64,000 nucleotides of DNA from Escallonia rubra (GCA_033065855.1 JAVXUO010000098.1:216547-280546), one strand, 5' to 3'. Positions 23,821-34,999 are shown, numbered from the stretch's first letter. Notes: generated by a model not told the origin, from the sequence alone. Program-made: numbers and translations.

Positions 23821-24808
23821 AACACACATATGGAAACCTGCTACACTCATTCCCAATTATACCACTCATGAATTCACCCCAATACATTCCAAAGCATTAG
23901 GAAAACATCACACCACCTTAGACATTCACTTACATACACCCAAAAACAACCAACACAATATATATAAACAACCAATACACAGCCATGTTCACGGCTGTGT
24001 ACATGCCCATTTTGCATCTGATTTTTACACACAAATACCCACGAATTTAACCCATAAAATCATCCAAAGGAAGTAGGGAATACCCTTATGAGGAAATCTA
24101 TCCGTTTTCACCAATTTCCTTCCTTTTCCCCCTCTCTCTTCCTTGTTCATCTTGGCCCAAAGCTTTGCTTCTCTCTGTTCTTTTCCTGTTCTCATTTTCT
24201 ACTTATTTCTTCTTGTTCTTTTTTTCTTTCCTGAAAGGGAAAGATTTCCCTTTTTGTTTTTCTTCTTTTTTTCCCTTAGACTTATCCTCCTTCTATTATT
24301 TACAATATACATTGATTAGTCATCCCCAAAAGCAAGAGGTCGCATTTCACTATCCGAAACTTTTGAAAAATTGACAAATAAGGCTAAGCTTTCAAAAATT
24401 ACGAAATAGCCCCTCAAGTTTCTAAAATTGCATTTTGACCCCTCGACTTTGGAAAATTTACAATTTGACCCAAAAATAACCCTAACCCTCCATGTAGCCC
24501 CCTAACACATCATTATCATCAAAAGGATGCTACTTAATAAAGATATGCATCTCGTTCATCATATTTTTCAAAATTACATTTTTACCCCTTAAATTTTCAA
24601 AATTACATTTTGACCCCCAAGGCCACACTAACCCCTTATTTAGCTCTCTAACACGTAATCATTATCAACATATTGCTACGTCATAAAAATAGCACCCATT
24701 TATCAATCAAACTCACGGTTAGATTAATTTTCGGTATTTTTGGGGTATCATACTAATATTTATTACGGTCCACTTATTTAATGTATTCGATGTTTGTTTC
24801 TTTATCAG

Positions 24809-25504
24809 GATCCTTGAGACTTCGGCGAAGAAAGATCGGCCTCCTTGTGAAGGGCCGATTCTTTAAGCCTCGACTATACTGGAAGGACTGGGATACCGCG
24901 AAGAGGGAGTCTTGACATAATTTTAAATTAATCATATTGATTGTGTAATTGGATGCCTTGCAGGAAGGGTTCGAGTTTGAGTCGCTTGGGCAACAAGCGT
25001 TGGGGCGGCAAGATTTTTTTGCCTACATCAGCAAAAATTACCGGCGATGGCTGCACGACGCATGGGAGCAGGCGAGGAAGATGACGCGCAGGGTGCCTTG
25101 ATGGAGGAGTAGAAGAAATTTCCCCCTCATTGGATATCTCCATCTGTATGGGGAGAGATGGTTGATAAGTGGATGACTGATCCATCATGGGAGGCCAATA
25201 GTAAGAGTGGGAGCGAGAACAGACATGACAAAGATCCCACACACAAGGGGGAGGGGTCGGTCGTTATAAGAGGACGAGATCAGTCGCATTGCTGCAGATG
25301 TGTATAGGATGATCGCGGCGAATAATCAGTTACAATCACAATATACATTGAGTAAACACTTTATAGTTAGATATCGAGATTAATGCGTCTGTGCCTTTAC
25401 GTGCAGGGCACTGCTGCTGAACATGTTGAGCCGGATCCGAATCACAGTGCCCCCATGGATGAGGACAATCAGCAGGATCTAGTTCTGGGACTCGCCGACC
25501 CCTG
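24809..25504 (+). pseudogene. CACTA 1 second gene (Transposase_24 type), 3' exons
   Basis: Exon start after TTTATCAG at 24808. Reading includes YWKDWDTAKRES, then after an intron LQEGFEFESLGQQALGRQDF, RRWLHDAWEQAR, PPHWISPSVWGEMVDKWM and PSWEANSKSGSENRHD. The W..MVDKW and S..N...N/H spacing matches the plant Transposase_24 family. A last exon at about 25408-25504 encodes HVEPDPNHSAPMDEDNQQDL and LVLGLADP before a stop. Internal stops are present. The minus-strand ORF at 24928-25242 is a shadow. Confidence 0.65.
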
Positions 25505-25799
25505 ATCATCCCTCCCCCTCCTAGTTGTTTGTATACCACTCTCGTGCACCCCCCTACTATATTGTACCCTGCTCCCGTTCCCTTCTGAACTTTGTATACA
25601 TTTTATTTTTTGATTAGTGTAGGATCCATTCTTTATACATATGTGTTGTGTCTGTTTTAGGGTTAAATAATTACTGATGGATTAACAAGTATTTAACCTT
25701 AATGGGCATTGGAAAATAATTGCTGGATTGAGAATCATTGTTGAGAATTTGTAATTACAGGTTTGGGTATTAAAAAAATAAAAAAATTATTTTTTAAAA

Positions 25800-26292
25800 T
25801 TAGTTTGACTTTTAGCGACGGGTTTTATTCTGTCGCTAAAACTCTTAGTTATTATATGAATAAGTGATAGAAATTCCGTCGCTAAAGTTTTAAGCGACAT
25901 ACTTAATGTCGCTAAATGTTTGTCACTAAAGTTTGAATAATTTTTAGCGAGGGATAATCCGTCACTAAATGTGTGTCGTTAAAACTTTTTGACGAGGCAT
26001 CGTTCTGTCGCTAAATATTTTACGTAACAAATTATTTTTTAAAAAAAAATTAATTAAAATACAAAAAATACAATTAGCAGCGGGTACTCCGTCGCTAACT
26101 GTATTTGTACGTGCATCGCTCAAGGTTGACTTTAGGTGACGGATTTCAAAATTCTGTTATAAAACTTCTAGCAACGGAATTTTAGGTGAAAGACTTTTAG
26201 CGACGGACACCCCGTTTCTAAAAGTCTTTGGCGACGGATTTAGGGCTTTTAGACGGAAGTGTTCGTCGCTAAAAGTCATTTTTCTTGTAGTG
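25800..26292 (+). repeat. CACTA 1 3' subterminal repeats and terminus
   Basis: Many direct and inverted copies of TTTTAGCGACGG / CCGTCGCTAAAA, ending ...TTTTTCTTGTAGTG. Subterminal arrays like this are transposase-binding regions in CACTA elements. The same motif fills the other terminus of element 2 (31997-32174), marking one family. Confidence 0.85.
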
Positions 26293-26935
26293 CTCATAGT
26301 CCTCTTCATTGAGTAATTCTTCTTCTTCGTCAGTAGACTCAACCTCATCATCTTGAAGAGGGAGATCATCCACCTCGTTGTTCACCTCAACAGGTACCAA
26401 GACAGGTGCTTGGTCGGCTTGAAAGGTGTCTACCTCACTGTCATATGCCATGGGTAATTTCTTGGACTTGATAAATGTATACCAATGAGATTTGGGATTT
26501 GCAACGTCTTCCGCATAAAAGACTTCATGCAGCTTGACTAGCTAACACAAAGGGCTCGTCTGATGCAAGTCTTGACGTAATATTGACATCTACCATCCCT
26601 TGCGAGATAACACAGATTCCTTTACTGCATGTGACATCGAACCATGTACACTTGAACTTTACTAGGTGGTTTTTGGGAACCCAGAGATGTTAGCTCAACA
26701 ATCTTGTCCAGCTCTCCATAAAAGTCCATGCAATTCTCATCATAACTGTTGGCGTTGACCAAGACTCCACTGTTTTTGGTTTGTTTTGTCCTGTCATCAT
26801 CTTTTACGTTAAACCTAAACCCATTGATGATATAGCCTCCATGATAGGCTGCTTGTTTACTAGGGCCTTGAGTTAGTAATTTCAACAAGGAGGCTACTAA
26901 AGCATCGATCGACTGAACCTATTATAGAAGATGAT
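26293..26935 (-). pseudogene. CACTA 2 DUF4216 domain and acidic tail, truncated
   Basis: 26888-26622 encodes KLLTQGPSKQAAYHGGYIIN, VKDDDRTK and NCMDFYGELDKIVELTSLG, then shifts frame. 26451-26293 encodes DSEVDTFQADQAPVLVPVEV and an acidic run ending EEDYE. The next codons already belong to the CACTA terminus of element 1. It closely parallels 13795-14550. Confidence 0.85.
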
Positions 26936-27064
26936 GAAAGTTAATAAACCACATAGCTGTATATAACACATAGTATATTTTGGTTAAAGACTTACACGCC
27001 TTCTGAACCACTTAACAAATTACAATTTTTGATGAGATTCATGTCTAGTGAGATCAGTGATTAA

Positions 27065-28374
27065 GGGTCCGTTTGGAACCAATTTTTTTAGGATTTGGAT
27101 TTCAGATTTGAAATTGGATTTGGAATTCAAATTCACTTTTTTTTGTTTGGAACGAAAGGGAATTCAAATCACGGAATTCCAATTTTGTGTTTGGAGAACA
27201 GAGAAAATGGAAGGGTAATAAATTTTTAGACAATTATATCCTTAACTTACGATGAAAAATAAATTACGGTAAGTGATTTCAAGTGGGCTAGTGCCACCAC
27301 ATGGTGGTGGTGGCAGCATTGCACGGGGTAGCAACATCGACGATGGAAGTAGTGGGGTGGTCAAGTGATGGTAATGATGGTAGTGGTGGTTATCCACTGA
27401 CGCCAATAGTGATGTCGGTGGCAGTAGTGGTGACGGTGGTGGCAACAGTGGTGACGGCGGCGGTGACAGTAGTGATGTTGACGACGGTAGTGGCAATAGT
27501 GGTGGTGGCGATGGTGATGGTGGTGTTGGCGACAATAGTGGTGGTGGCGACGGTGGTGGCAATAATGGTGGTGGCGGTGGTGATGGTGGTGTTGGCGGCA
27601 ATAGTGGTGGTGGCGACGGTGGTGGCAATAGTGGTGATGATGTGGTGGTGGCAGTAGTGGTGGCGACGGTGGTGGTGGTGACATTATTGATGGCTATGGT
27701 GGCAGTGGCTGTGGTGGCGACAGTGGTGGTGATGGTTATGGTGGCAGTGGTGGTGGTGGCGATGGTGGCAATAGTGGTGGCGGTGGTGGTGGCAGTACTG
27801 GCGGTGGTGGCGGTGGCTGTAGTGGTGGGGGATGCAGTGGCGGTGGTGGTGGCAGTAGTGGTGGCAACGGTGGTAGTTGTGGCAGTACTGGCCGTAGTGG
27901 TGGCGGTGGTGGTGAAGGATGTAGTGGCGGTGGTGGTGGTGGCGACGGTAGTGTTAGCGGTGGTTGTGGCGGCAGCGATAGTGGTAGTAGTGGTGGCGGT
28001 GGCGTGGTGGTGGCAACAGTAGCGGTGGTGGTGGTGGTGGCAGTAGTGGTGGCGGTGGTGGTGGTGGTAGTGACAGTAGTGGTGCCGGTGGTGGTAGTAA
28101 AAGTAGTGTGGCGGTAACAGCAATGAAGATGGGGTGGTGGGTTCATTGTTGGAGAGATCCAGAAAAAGGGTAAGATAGGTAAATAATTAGTTTTAATTCA
28201 AGTAAATCGAAATCTCATGAAATCCGACCATTTTTCATCGGATTTCACACTGTAGAAACAAATCTAGTCAAATCCCATCAAATCCAAATCCAATTCTTTT
28301 TTTTAATGTTCCAAACAACAAAATTTGAGGATTTCAAATAAAATCCCATCAATTCCATGGTTCCAAACACACTC
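27065..28374. mobile_element. PIF/Harbinger-like element with GGT-rich interior
   Basis: Exact 3-bp duplication TAA (27062-27064 and 28375-28377). Ends are GGGTCCGTTTGGAACCA, and the complement of the right end is GAGTGTGTTTGGAACCATGG. CACTA 1 at 13653-13668 has the unoccupied version of this site, confirming insertion into an intron of CACTA 2. It is 1,310 bp, without transposase. The middle (27295-28140) is an imperfect (GGTGGTGGC)-type array. Confidence 0.9.
27295..28140. repeat. Imperfect GGT/GGC trinucleotide array
   Basis: About 850 bp of GGTGGTGGCAGTAGTGG-like units. It yields long open frames of Val/Ala/Met on one strand and Thr/Pro/His on the other (for example 28123-27242). These are not credible proteins. 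Confidence 0.95.
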
Positions 28375-28529
28375 TAAAGATTTCGCATCGAACTCACTGC
28401 AAATCAAGAGAGTTAACCCACTGATCACACATTTTCAATTATGTACAGTAATTATCTGCAGTAAAAAACTTACGCAATGAATGCTGAAACTTCATCATAA
28501 TTTAGAAGGGCATATATTGGTACAACACT

Positions 28530-29430
28530 CTACTCTACATCCATTAGCCACCAAGTATAGGTTTGTTCGAACGGACTACCTGACTGCTTGAATATTGACA
28601 ATTGTCCTTCCAAATGTCTGCTGGTTCCAACCTCATTTCGGCCTAGTTGATTTAACCTTGTATCAACATTAGGCCCAAAATATTGGCTACAAAAGTTTAC
28701 AAGCTCTTCCATTATGTAAGCCTCAGCAATTGAGCCCTCAACACAAGTTTTATTACGGACTTTCTTCTTCAAATGGAATATGAACCTGCAAAAATTGATT
28801 TAACCTTGTATCAACATTAGCTCAAAATATTGCATTACGTGTAAACGAACAACATAGAGTTAAAGCAATATCTCTCGAATGGATACATCCACCGATATTG
28901 CACAGGCCCACCCATCTTAGCTTCATATGACAAGTGAACGGGCAAATGCTCCATTGAATTAGAGAATAACGGTGGAAAGATTTTCTCGAGCTTGCAAATT
29001 GTCAACATAATGTTCTTCTCAAGAACCTCCATGTTAGTTACTCACATGTATTGGAGAAGAATAGATATCTCAAAAGAAATGAGATAATTCAGTTAAAGTC
29101 TCGCATACAACTCTTGGCAATAGTCCCCGAAAGGCAATATGAATGAATCTTTCCATAAATAAGTGATAGTCGTGACTCTTCATCCTTTGAAACATGCATT
29201 CCGTTGCATTGCAGCAACAAGATATGTTGGACGCATACCCATCTAGAAGCTTCAAATTCTTAATCCACTGACAGACCTTCTCCACCTGTTTCTTGTCTAG
29301 ACAGTGAGGTGCTTTTGTAAGTAGCGTCCTCCCGTTGACTGTCCAAGGATGCAGTTCACGGCGTACACCTAATTGTTGTAGATCATTTTCTCGCTTTAAG
29401 GTGATCTTTCGATTTTTCCTTGACATTTAT
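28530..29430 (-). pseudogene. CACTA 2 transposase, DUF4218 region
   Basis: 29426-29070 is one open frame: LQQLGVRRELHPWTVNGRTL, LDKKQVEKVCQWIKNLKLLD, and GLLPRVVCETLTELSHFF at the end. 29032-28840 encodes EVLEKNIMLTICKLEKIFPP and MGGPVQYRWMYPFERYCF. After an intron, 28772-28530 encodes KKKVRNKTCVEGSIAEAY and HLEGQLSIFKQSGSPF. This copy is better preserved than element 1 here, has a single 40-bp unit at the exon end, and still lacks a continuous frame with TNP2. Confidence 0.85.
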
Positions 29431-29439
29431 CCTCTGTTG

Positions 29440-30470
29440 AACACATTATCAAAAATATTCTTCTCAATGTGCATCACATCCATGTTTTTTTCGGATAAGG
29501 AGTGTCCTCTAGTAGGCTAACTCCCAGAAAATAAATTGTTTCCTCCAGTTGTACTCTTTCTCGTATCCTGAAATCTTCTGATCGGGCACACCCTTACCGT
29601 ATGGTATGTAAGTATCGAGTGCCTTCAGGTGCGAGAGCACTTCTTCACCAAATAGGTAGTCCAATGTGACAACCTCACGCTCAATTTTCCCGTTAGATTT
29701 ATCCTACTGCCTACAAAACTGATGGTCTGGTGGCAAAAGCTTGTGGTGACATCCGAACCACGAGGGCTTCCCGCCATGCTTTAACGTATAACCGGGTTTT
29801 TACGCCCATACAAGCAGGGCACACTAACTTTTCATGTGTGCTCCACCCACACATCATTTTCAATGCGGAGAAATCGTGTATAGTCCACATCAAAGCAGCT
29901 CTCATCTGAAACTTCTGTTTAAAGGATGCATCATAAGTTTCGACTTCCATGATCCCATAGTTATTTGATCTCATAAAAAACATGTACGGCTCTATGTCCT
30001 TACCGGGAATCTTCGGCCCCGGAATAAGCAACGACAAAAATATGTACGACTTCTTCATGCACATGCTTGGTGGAAAGTTGTACGGGACAATAATAACAGG
30101 CCATGTGGAGTAAGGCGTACTAGACTACCCGAAAGGGTTGAACCCATCGGTTGCCAAACTAAGTCTAACATGCTAAACTTCCTGAGCAAAGCTTGGATGC
30201 CTTCAGTCAAACCCCTTCCACGCCTCTCCATCACCTGGGTGTGTCAGCACATCGGCATTCGTTGCTACGAGTGTCACAGTGAGCCCTCATAAGTTCAGCC
30301 GTATTGGAGGAGTAGTACATCCGCTAAAACCTTGAGGTAACGGAAAAACATCGTCATACCTTCCATGTAATGTTTTTCCTTTTTCTTTTGTCTGATTGAA
30401 AATGAATGCATGCATGTGACAACATGTCTATACTCGGCCCCCTCCGTTCTCTAATAGAGAGTCATCCTAT
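29440..30470 (-). pseudogene. CACTA 2 TNP2 transposase (Transposase_21), broken
   Basis: Minus-strand reading from about 30260: ADVLTHPGDGEAWKGFD, a stop, RHPSFAQ, then RLSLATDGFNPFG and a stop (both near 30140). 30064-29711 is open: MCMKKSYIFLSLLIPGPKIP, VETYDASFKQKFQMRAALMW and GWSTHEKLVCPACMGV, then a frameshift before the conserved His/Cys region. It shows the N-terminal part missing from element 1. Confidence 0.85.
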
Positions 30471-30519
30471 CCTATTCAGAAAAACACATGCTTATAAAAC
30501 AGTTACCAACTCACGCTTA

Positions 30520-31085
30520 GGCCTATGTCTGCGAAAAATTTGGCAACACCTCCCCGTATTTCTCCAAGTACTCGACATCGATTAGGTGTTCTAACATCTG
30601 TCTAATCTTGCTATTGCAAGAAGAATTAACGGATGTTAGAACACCATATCTGTATGCACCCGGAGAAACCCTGGAGAACGTGTACCAATTATCTACGACA
30701 TAGAACACATAGCATGCGTCGATACACTATTTTATAAACACTTAGCTTTTTCAAATTGTTCAAACTGGACATCCAAAGGCTCATTACAAAGTATTACTTT
30801 GTAATGAGTGCTTTTGAACAGGAACTAAGGATTTTTATACATGCATGAGTTTGAAAATTGGTAACATATGCAACCATATTTCTGAAATTTCAAAATTCCA
30901 GAATGGATCATTAGGTTAATTTGCAAGAACATGCCATAACCAAAATGATTCACTTTCAAATTTGTTGACAACGAGTTATAACTAACTCGCTGTCAATTGA
31001 CACTACAAAATAAAAACCGAATATTTCTAATGTGGGCAGCCGACTCATGTTTCTCGGTGGAATATGGAGTTCATTCGCAGAGTTG
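30520..31085 (-). other. CACTA 2 5' region, no recognised gene
   Basis: A 61-codon open frame (30708-30523, containing DNWYTFSRVSPGAYRYGVL) lies upstream of TNP2 and could be part of the transposase gene's 5' exons. I do not recognise it. CACTACAAAAT occurs near 31008 and could be a minor CACTA end, but no partner was found. Confidence 0.3.
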
Positions 31086-31089
31086 ATAT

Positions 31090-31860
31090 TGTGTCACTTG
31101 TGATTGTGATGGGGTTTATGGTTTAGTTAGGGTTAGAGTTGTATTTAGGCTTATCAAGGTTGATTAGGAATGTATTAGGGTTTAATTAGGATAACTATGG
31201 TTTAAATTGGTTAATTAGCGTTTATCAAGGTTAAGAAGTTGGGCTAATTAGGATTTAATTAGGGTTTATCAGGGATACTTAAGATTTAATTAGGATAATT
31301 ATGATTTAAATAGGTTAACAAGGGTTTATCGGGGCTAATTATAGTTAATTTGGGTAATTAGGGTTTAATTAGATTAATTATGTTAATTAGGATTAATCGG
31401 GTTTTATTAGGGTTAATTAGTATAAAGTAGGGCTAATTAGGGTTTATCGGGTTTAACTCTAATTAGATTAACTAGGATTAATTAGGGTTTATTTTGGATA
31501 ATTAGGCTTAATTTGGGTAATTAGGGTTTTATTAGATTAATTAGGTAATTAGGGTTACTTTAAGATATGTTAGGGATTAATTAGAATTAACTAGGGTTAA
31601 TTAGAAGTTCCTTAGAGTTAATTAGGGTTACTATGGGCTAACTAGGGTTAATCGGGTTCAATTAGGGTTACTTAGTATTAATTAAGGCCAAGTAGCGTTA
31701 ATTAGGACAATTAGGGCTAACTAGGATTTATTTAGATTAATTAGGACTAATTTGTGTTAATTATGATTAATTAGGGTTAATTATGATTAATCTGGTTCAA
31801 TTTGGGTTATTTAGTATTAATTAGGGCTTAATTAGGAGTTAATTAGGGTTAATTAAACTT
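31090..31860 (+). repeat. Degenerate (TTAATTAGGGT)n tract
   Basis: About 770 bp of variants of TTAATTAGGGTTTA and TTAGGGTTAATTAGG. They resemble, but are not, plant telomere repeats (TTTAGGG). It lies between the CACTA 2 subterminal repeats and its transposase gene. Confidence 0.85.
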
Positions 31861-31996
31861 CTATTACAATTAAACATTATAACAGTTATAGCAATTATAA
31901 CAAACCACATACAATTACACTATATATTACAACAAATTAAATTAAATTACACTATACATAACAAATTAAATTCAATTACACTTACATGCATTAAAC

Positions 31997-32174
31997 CAAA
32001 GCCGTCGCTAAAACCCGTTGGTAAAAATCCGTCGGCAAAGCTTTTTACAGTTGGACTTCCCCTTCGATAAAAGTTTTTACCGATGGATGTTTAGAGACAA
32101 GGTATTCCGTCACTAAAAGTGGCTTTTAGCGACGTTGCTAAAAGTCCGTTGCAAAAACCCTTTTTCTTCTAGTG
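31997..32174 (-). repeat. CACTA 2 5' subterminal repeats and terminus
   Basis: Contains GCCGTCGCTAAAACCCG, CCGTCGGCAAAG, TTTTAGCGACG and similar motifs on both strands, ending TTTTTCTTCTAGTG. The terminus differs by one base from the CACTACAAG form at 26292. Confidence 0.8.
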
Positions 32175-32189
32175 CTAACTCTTGTGATC

Positions 32190-32695
32190 CAACCTTGGGA
32201 TTTAAGTGTTGACATTGAATTGGATAAAATCATTGGCAAGAAATTTTACACGTGGATAGCGATGGTTAGGCTTGAAAAAGACCAACCATTTTTTTTCAAA
32301 AGAGAGATGGAGGAAAAACTTATTCGCTTGATAAAAAGCTAATCAGACTTTTTATCACATTCTTACTGATAGATAACTCATTCCCAAGTTAAAAGATTGA
32401 AAAATCCGAGGAGCTATACATCAGAGCTTATTGCAAGTATTATGATAAGTTGATTAACATAATAGACTGTCTTGTTACGTGATCTCATTCTGGAGAAAAT
32501 GGATGCGGCTTGGTTAGGTTTGTAGACAAGCTAAAAGAGCATACGATTGATACAAACTTGTTTGAAGATGCAAGAAGTGAGATTCATATGATTGGTAGCA
32601 TCGCAAACAACTCAACCAAAAGGAAGGAAATCGACTTGGACAAAGCAAGTAAGAGTGAAATTAAAGCAATTCCAATCTTTATATGCATGAACTGA
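32190..32695 (+). pseudogene. Unrecognised coding-like remnant
   Basis: Three plus-strand stretches have good coding appearance: about 32190-32342 (DLSVDIELDKIIGKKFYTWI, then EMEEKLIRLIKS and a stop), about 32393-32480 (KIEKSEELYIRAYCKYYDKL) and 32510-32692 (FVDKLKEHTIDTNLFEDARS). They lie in different frames with stops between. I do not recognise the family. It may be a decayed host or transposon gene next to the LINE fragment. Confidence 0.35.
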
Positions 32696-33215
32696 AAGCT
32701 TGAAGTACCCCATCGGGCATGTACGTATCTTTTGCACTATATCGTGAAGTAATACTTCACTAGCAGTTCTACATACTTTCTGACCAACCTTGGGTCCTTT
32801 GCCATACCCTTTCTCTAAGAGAGATGAAAACTTTTCTCGTTGACTTACATAAAATGATGGAAGCCCCAAGAACTTTTTCTCGTACCGCTAAGACTTGAGT
32901 AACAATTAGCTGAGAGAGTTCATCTTCGATGCTCTGCGGATGTTCTTGCTAAAAATAATCGTTGATGTTTGGAGATTAATTTGTTAATATGAGACTCCTT
33001 CATACAGTCTTAGAATCCTCACCTCCTCACTAGATTCCCATGTCGGAGCATTGAAGAAGAGTAGACTATTTTTGGAAACAAGTAGGTAAGATATTCATAG
33101 GGAATCCTAGTTCACCATCATTCCTTGGATTACATTCATCCTTTCGAGGTCCTGAAGTATAGCTGAGAAGCCTCTTATGCACACTAGAAAGAGCTTAGGT
33201 GACATACACATATTG
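32690..33215 (-). pseudogene. LINE (L1-type) reverse transcriptase C-terminal fragment
   Basis: Minus strand from 33215: SPKLFLVCIRGFSAILQDLE, the plant LINE RT block before the catalytic box. The catalytic segment reads ISYLLVSKNSLLFFNAP, where an active RT would have two aspartates, so it is dead. After several changes, 32895-32690 encodes LGLPSFYVSQREKFSSLLEK and later VLLHDIVQKIRTCPMGYFKL, matching the conserved post-RT region of plant L1 elements. 5' and 3' parts are missing. Confidence 0.75.
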
Positions 33216-34600
33216 CATGAATACTATTTTGCTGTGAGAATGTGAGATTTGTTTCCCAATAATTAAAAGGCTTAATCTACATGAAATTTAAGTCAATTGT
33301 TTCATATGATATATTTTCTAAATTTCGTGTCTAAGTTTTTTTCTTTTTTTTTCCCTTGAAGATCTCATGTATGTTATAAAATTGTTAAAATTAAGTCCTA
33401 GTGCTTAGAATTAGTTTCAAAATTATACAATACGACTTACTAATTGGTCTCATTATTCTAGCAAGTATTACAAAGTACAAATATGCAGTCTTTTTTTTTC
33501 TTTTATTAGTAAGGTCCCATAAAAAAAGGGAATAACTTATATTTCGTTGACCATAAGGGTTATAAAATTCAATATGATGTGGATTCATTTTTGAATAGGT
33601 TATTATGGAAGATTTATTTTAAGTATAACAAGTTTTAACTAATTGCAATAACATACTTATCTCTCAATCTCGTATAGCTTTCGCTCATTAGATATATGAG
33701 TTGTTTATTTTAATACCGTCTTCTTAGGATACAACAGTCAAGATATAGTTCTACTAAGTTAATATGTCGGTTAGGTAGAACTTGAGAATGTTTATAAGTA
33801 GTTTTCAAATTATAAGAGAATTACTCATGTAGTCGCTATTAATGCTATAGAACAATTAAATTTGTAAGTATGTACCCTAATATTTGGAGACCTTTCAAAA
33901 ACAATATTTATACCTGGCGTACAATATTTACAAACCGTATCTAACTTGAAAAACAATATGATTACATAGATTTCCTTCTAACCAATGATGGTAGGAAACT
34001 TCTCTGTTTTAAAATGGTTTCCATGTGATACTTCTTCTCATGGTCCTCTTCCTGGACGATACAACCAGAGCGGAAGCAAAATTTAGGAAGACGCGTATTT
34101 TTATAGGCATTCACAATCACTCATACCCTATCCATGCAGCAAAAGGCCTCTCATCATGGGTTTGCAAACATCAAAGATAACTATAGCGCAAGATGGATTT
34201 TCGCATCCTCATTATCTTCACTAACATCTACATATAGAGATCTCTGTCTTGTCTTTTATCACCTTTACGCAATAACTGATCCATTTGGAAAATGGAAGAT
34301 TTTAAGCTCAAACCCAAAAGCGGCAACAATTTCAATCAACTATTGTCAGTTAAGTGTCCTGATGTGGGAAAAAAAACACGAACCTTTAGCACGTCACACG
34401 GTCCTTATAGGAACTGTTTGATAAACTGAAATTTAAGTGCTGACAAAGTTAAGCGCTGAATCCGTAAAATTAAAAACTTTAATCAACTGAATTTTTGCTG
34501 AAAAATAAGTTAACCAGTTTGGTAAACCAAAAGAAAATGTCTGAACATTATTCCATTTACAAATTTATCCATTTTACCAAAATTAAGCACTTTATAACGT
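33216..34600. other. AT-rich non-coding stretch
   Basis: I see no gene. Short ORFs here (for example 34134-34421) lack recognisable motifs or gene structure. A segment starting GGAACTGTTTGATAAACTG (about 34408) resembles a MITE end, but its partner end was not found. Confidence 0.5.
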
Positions 34601-34609
34601 TTTTGTTGC

Positions 34610-34940
34610 CAAACTCGTGTTGGTGGTGACAGCGGAGATGGAGTAATAATTGTAGTGGCGGCGGCGGCGGAGGTGGAAAGGTGCCAATAGTAGCAATAGT
34701 GGTCCGTGAAGACATGATGTCGGCAATTTTGGTGGTAGCGATAGGCCGCGGCATGACAGTGTTGTAGTGTGATAGATATTTAGATGGTTTTGCCAGACAT
34801 GGATGTGGTGACGATGGCGACGGTGTGGGGGAGGTGGCGGTGTCCTTGTGGTGCTGTTGGTGGTGGCTAGTTTGTGGTAATTGTGGTGGTGGTAGCAAAA
34901 GGGAAATAATGGTTGTGGTGGTGGTTGCAGTGTGTTGGAG
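34610..34940. repeat. GTGG/GGCGG-rich simple-sequence region
   Basis: Imperfect GGTGGTGAC / GGCGGCGG-type repeats, similar in character to the GGT array in the Harbinger-like element at 27065-28374. The Pro/His-rich minus ORF (34898-34557) is a by-product. Confidence 0.6.
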
Positions 34941-34999
34941 GTTATTTTTCTAGCAAATTAATTGAGGTGGCATTATGGTGGTAATCATTCTTTTTATGT

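Larger units (their letters stand above)
15140..24750 (-). mobile_element. LTR-retrotransposon-like insertion in a CACTA 1 intron (non-coding, minus)
   Basis: Apart from the nested chromovirus, this 9.6-kb block has no coding. Its right end (24741-24750, GGGGTATCA) reads TGATACCCC on the minus strand, an LTR-like start. Motifs usual in plant gypsy LTRs appear: GCAGCGGAAG (15354 on), TTACCAAAATACCCCC repeats near 17090 and 17265, 'AAAATT(G/A)CATTTTGACCCC' repeats near 24430 and 24600, and a GGGGAAAAGG-type purine stretch on the minus strand near 24130. Left edge and target duplication were not resolved, so the extent is approximate. Confidence 0.45.
11829..26292 (+). mobile_element. CACTA (En/Spm) element 1, 5'-truncated, 3' end intact
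   Basis: Plus-strand order: TNP2-type transposase, DUF4218, DUF4216, acidic tail, Transposase_24-type second gene, subterminal repeats, and terminus ...TTTTTCTTGTAGTG at 26292 (complement CACTACAAGAAAAATGAC). Homology to element 2 begins abruptly at TCGGGTAGTCTAG near 11829, so the 5' part is lost. An intron of the second gene is filled by about 9.6 kb of retrotransposon DNA. The right end abuts element 2 directly at 26293. Confidence 0.8.
26293..32174 (-). mobile_element. CACTA (En/Spm) element 2, 3'-truncated
   Basis: Minus-strand element with 5' terminus CACTAGAAGAAAAAGGG (plus-strand end at 32174) and the TTTTAGCGACGG-type subterminal motif. Order: subterminal repeats, a TTAGGG-like tract, TNP2, DUF4218, DUF4216. 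It is cut in the acidic tail at 26293, where element 1's terminus begins. The rest of element 2's 3' end was not found left of element 1. Confidence 0.8.

Noticed and set aside
27242..28146. Long ORFs up to 293 codons (Thr/Ala/Pro/His-rich) and Val-rich ORFs on the other strand
   Set aside because: They are translations of the GGT/GGC trinucleotide array in the Harbinger-like element.
31090..31860. Interstitial telomere
   Set aside because: Units are not TTTAGGG; they are mixed TTAATTAGGGT variants within a CACTA element.
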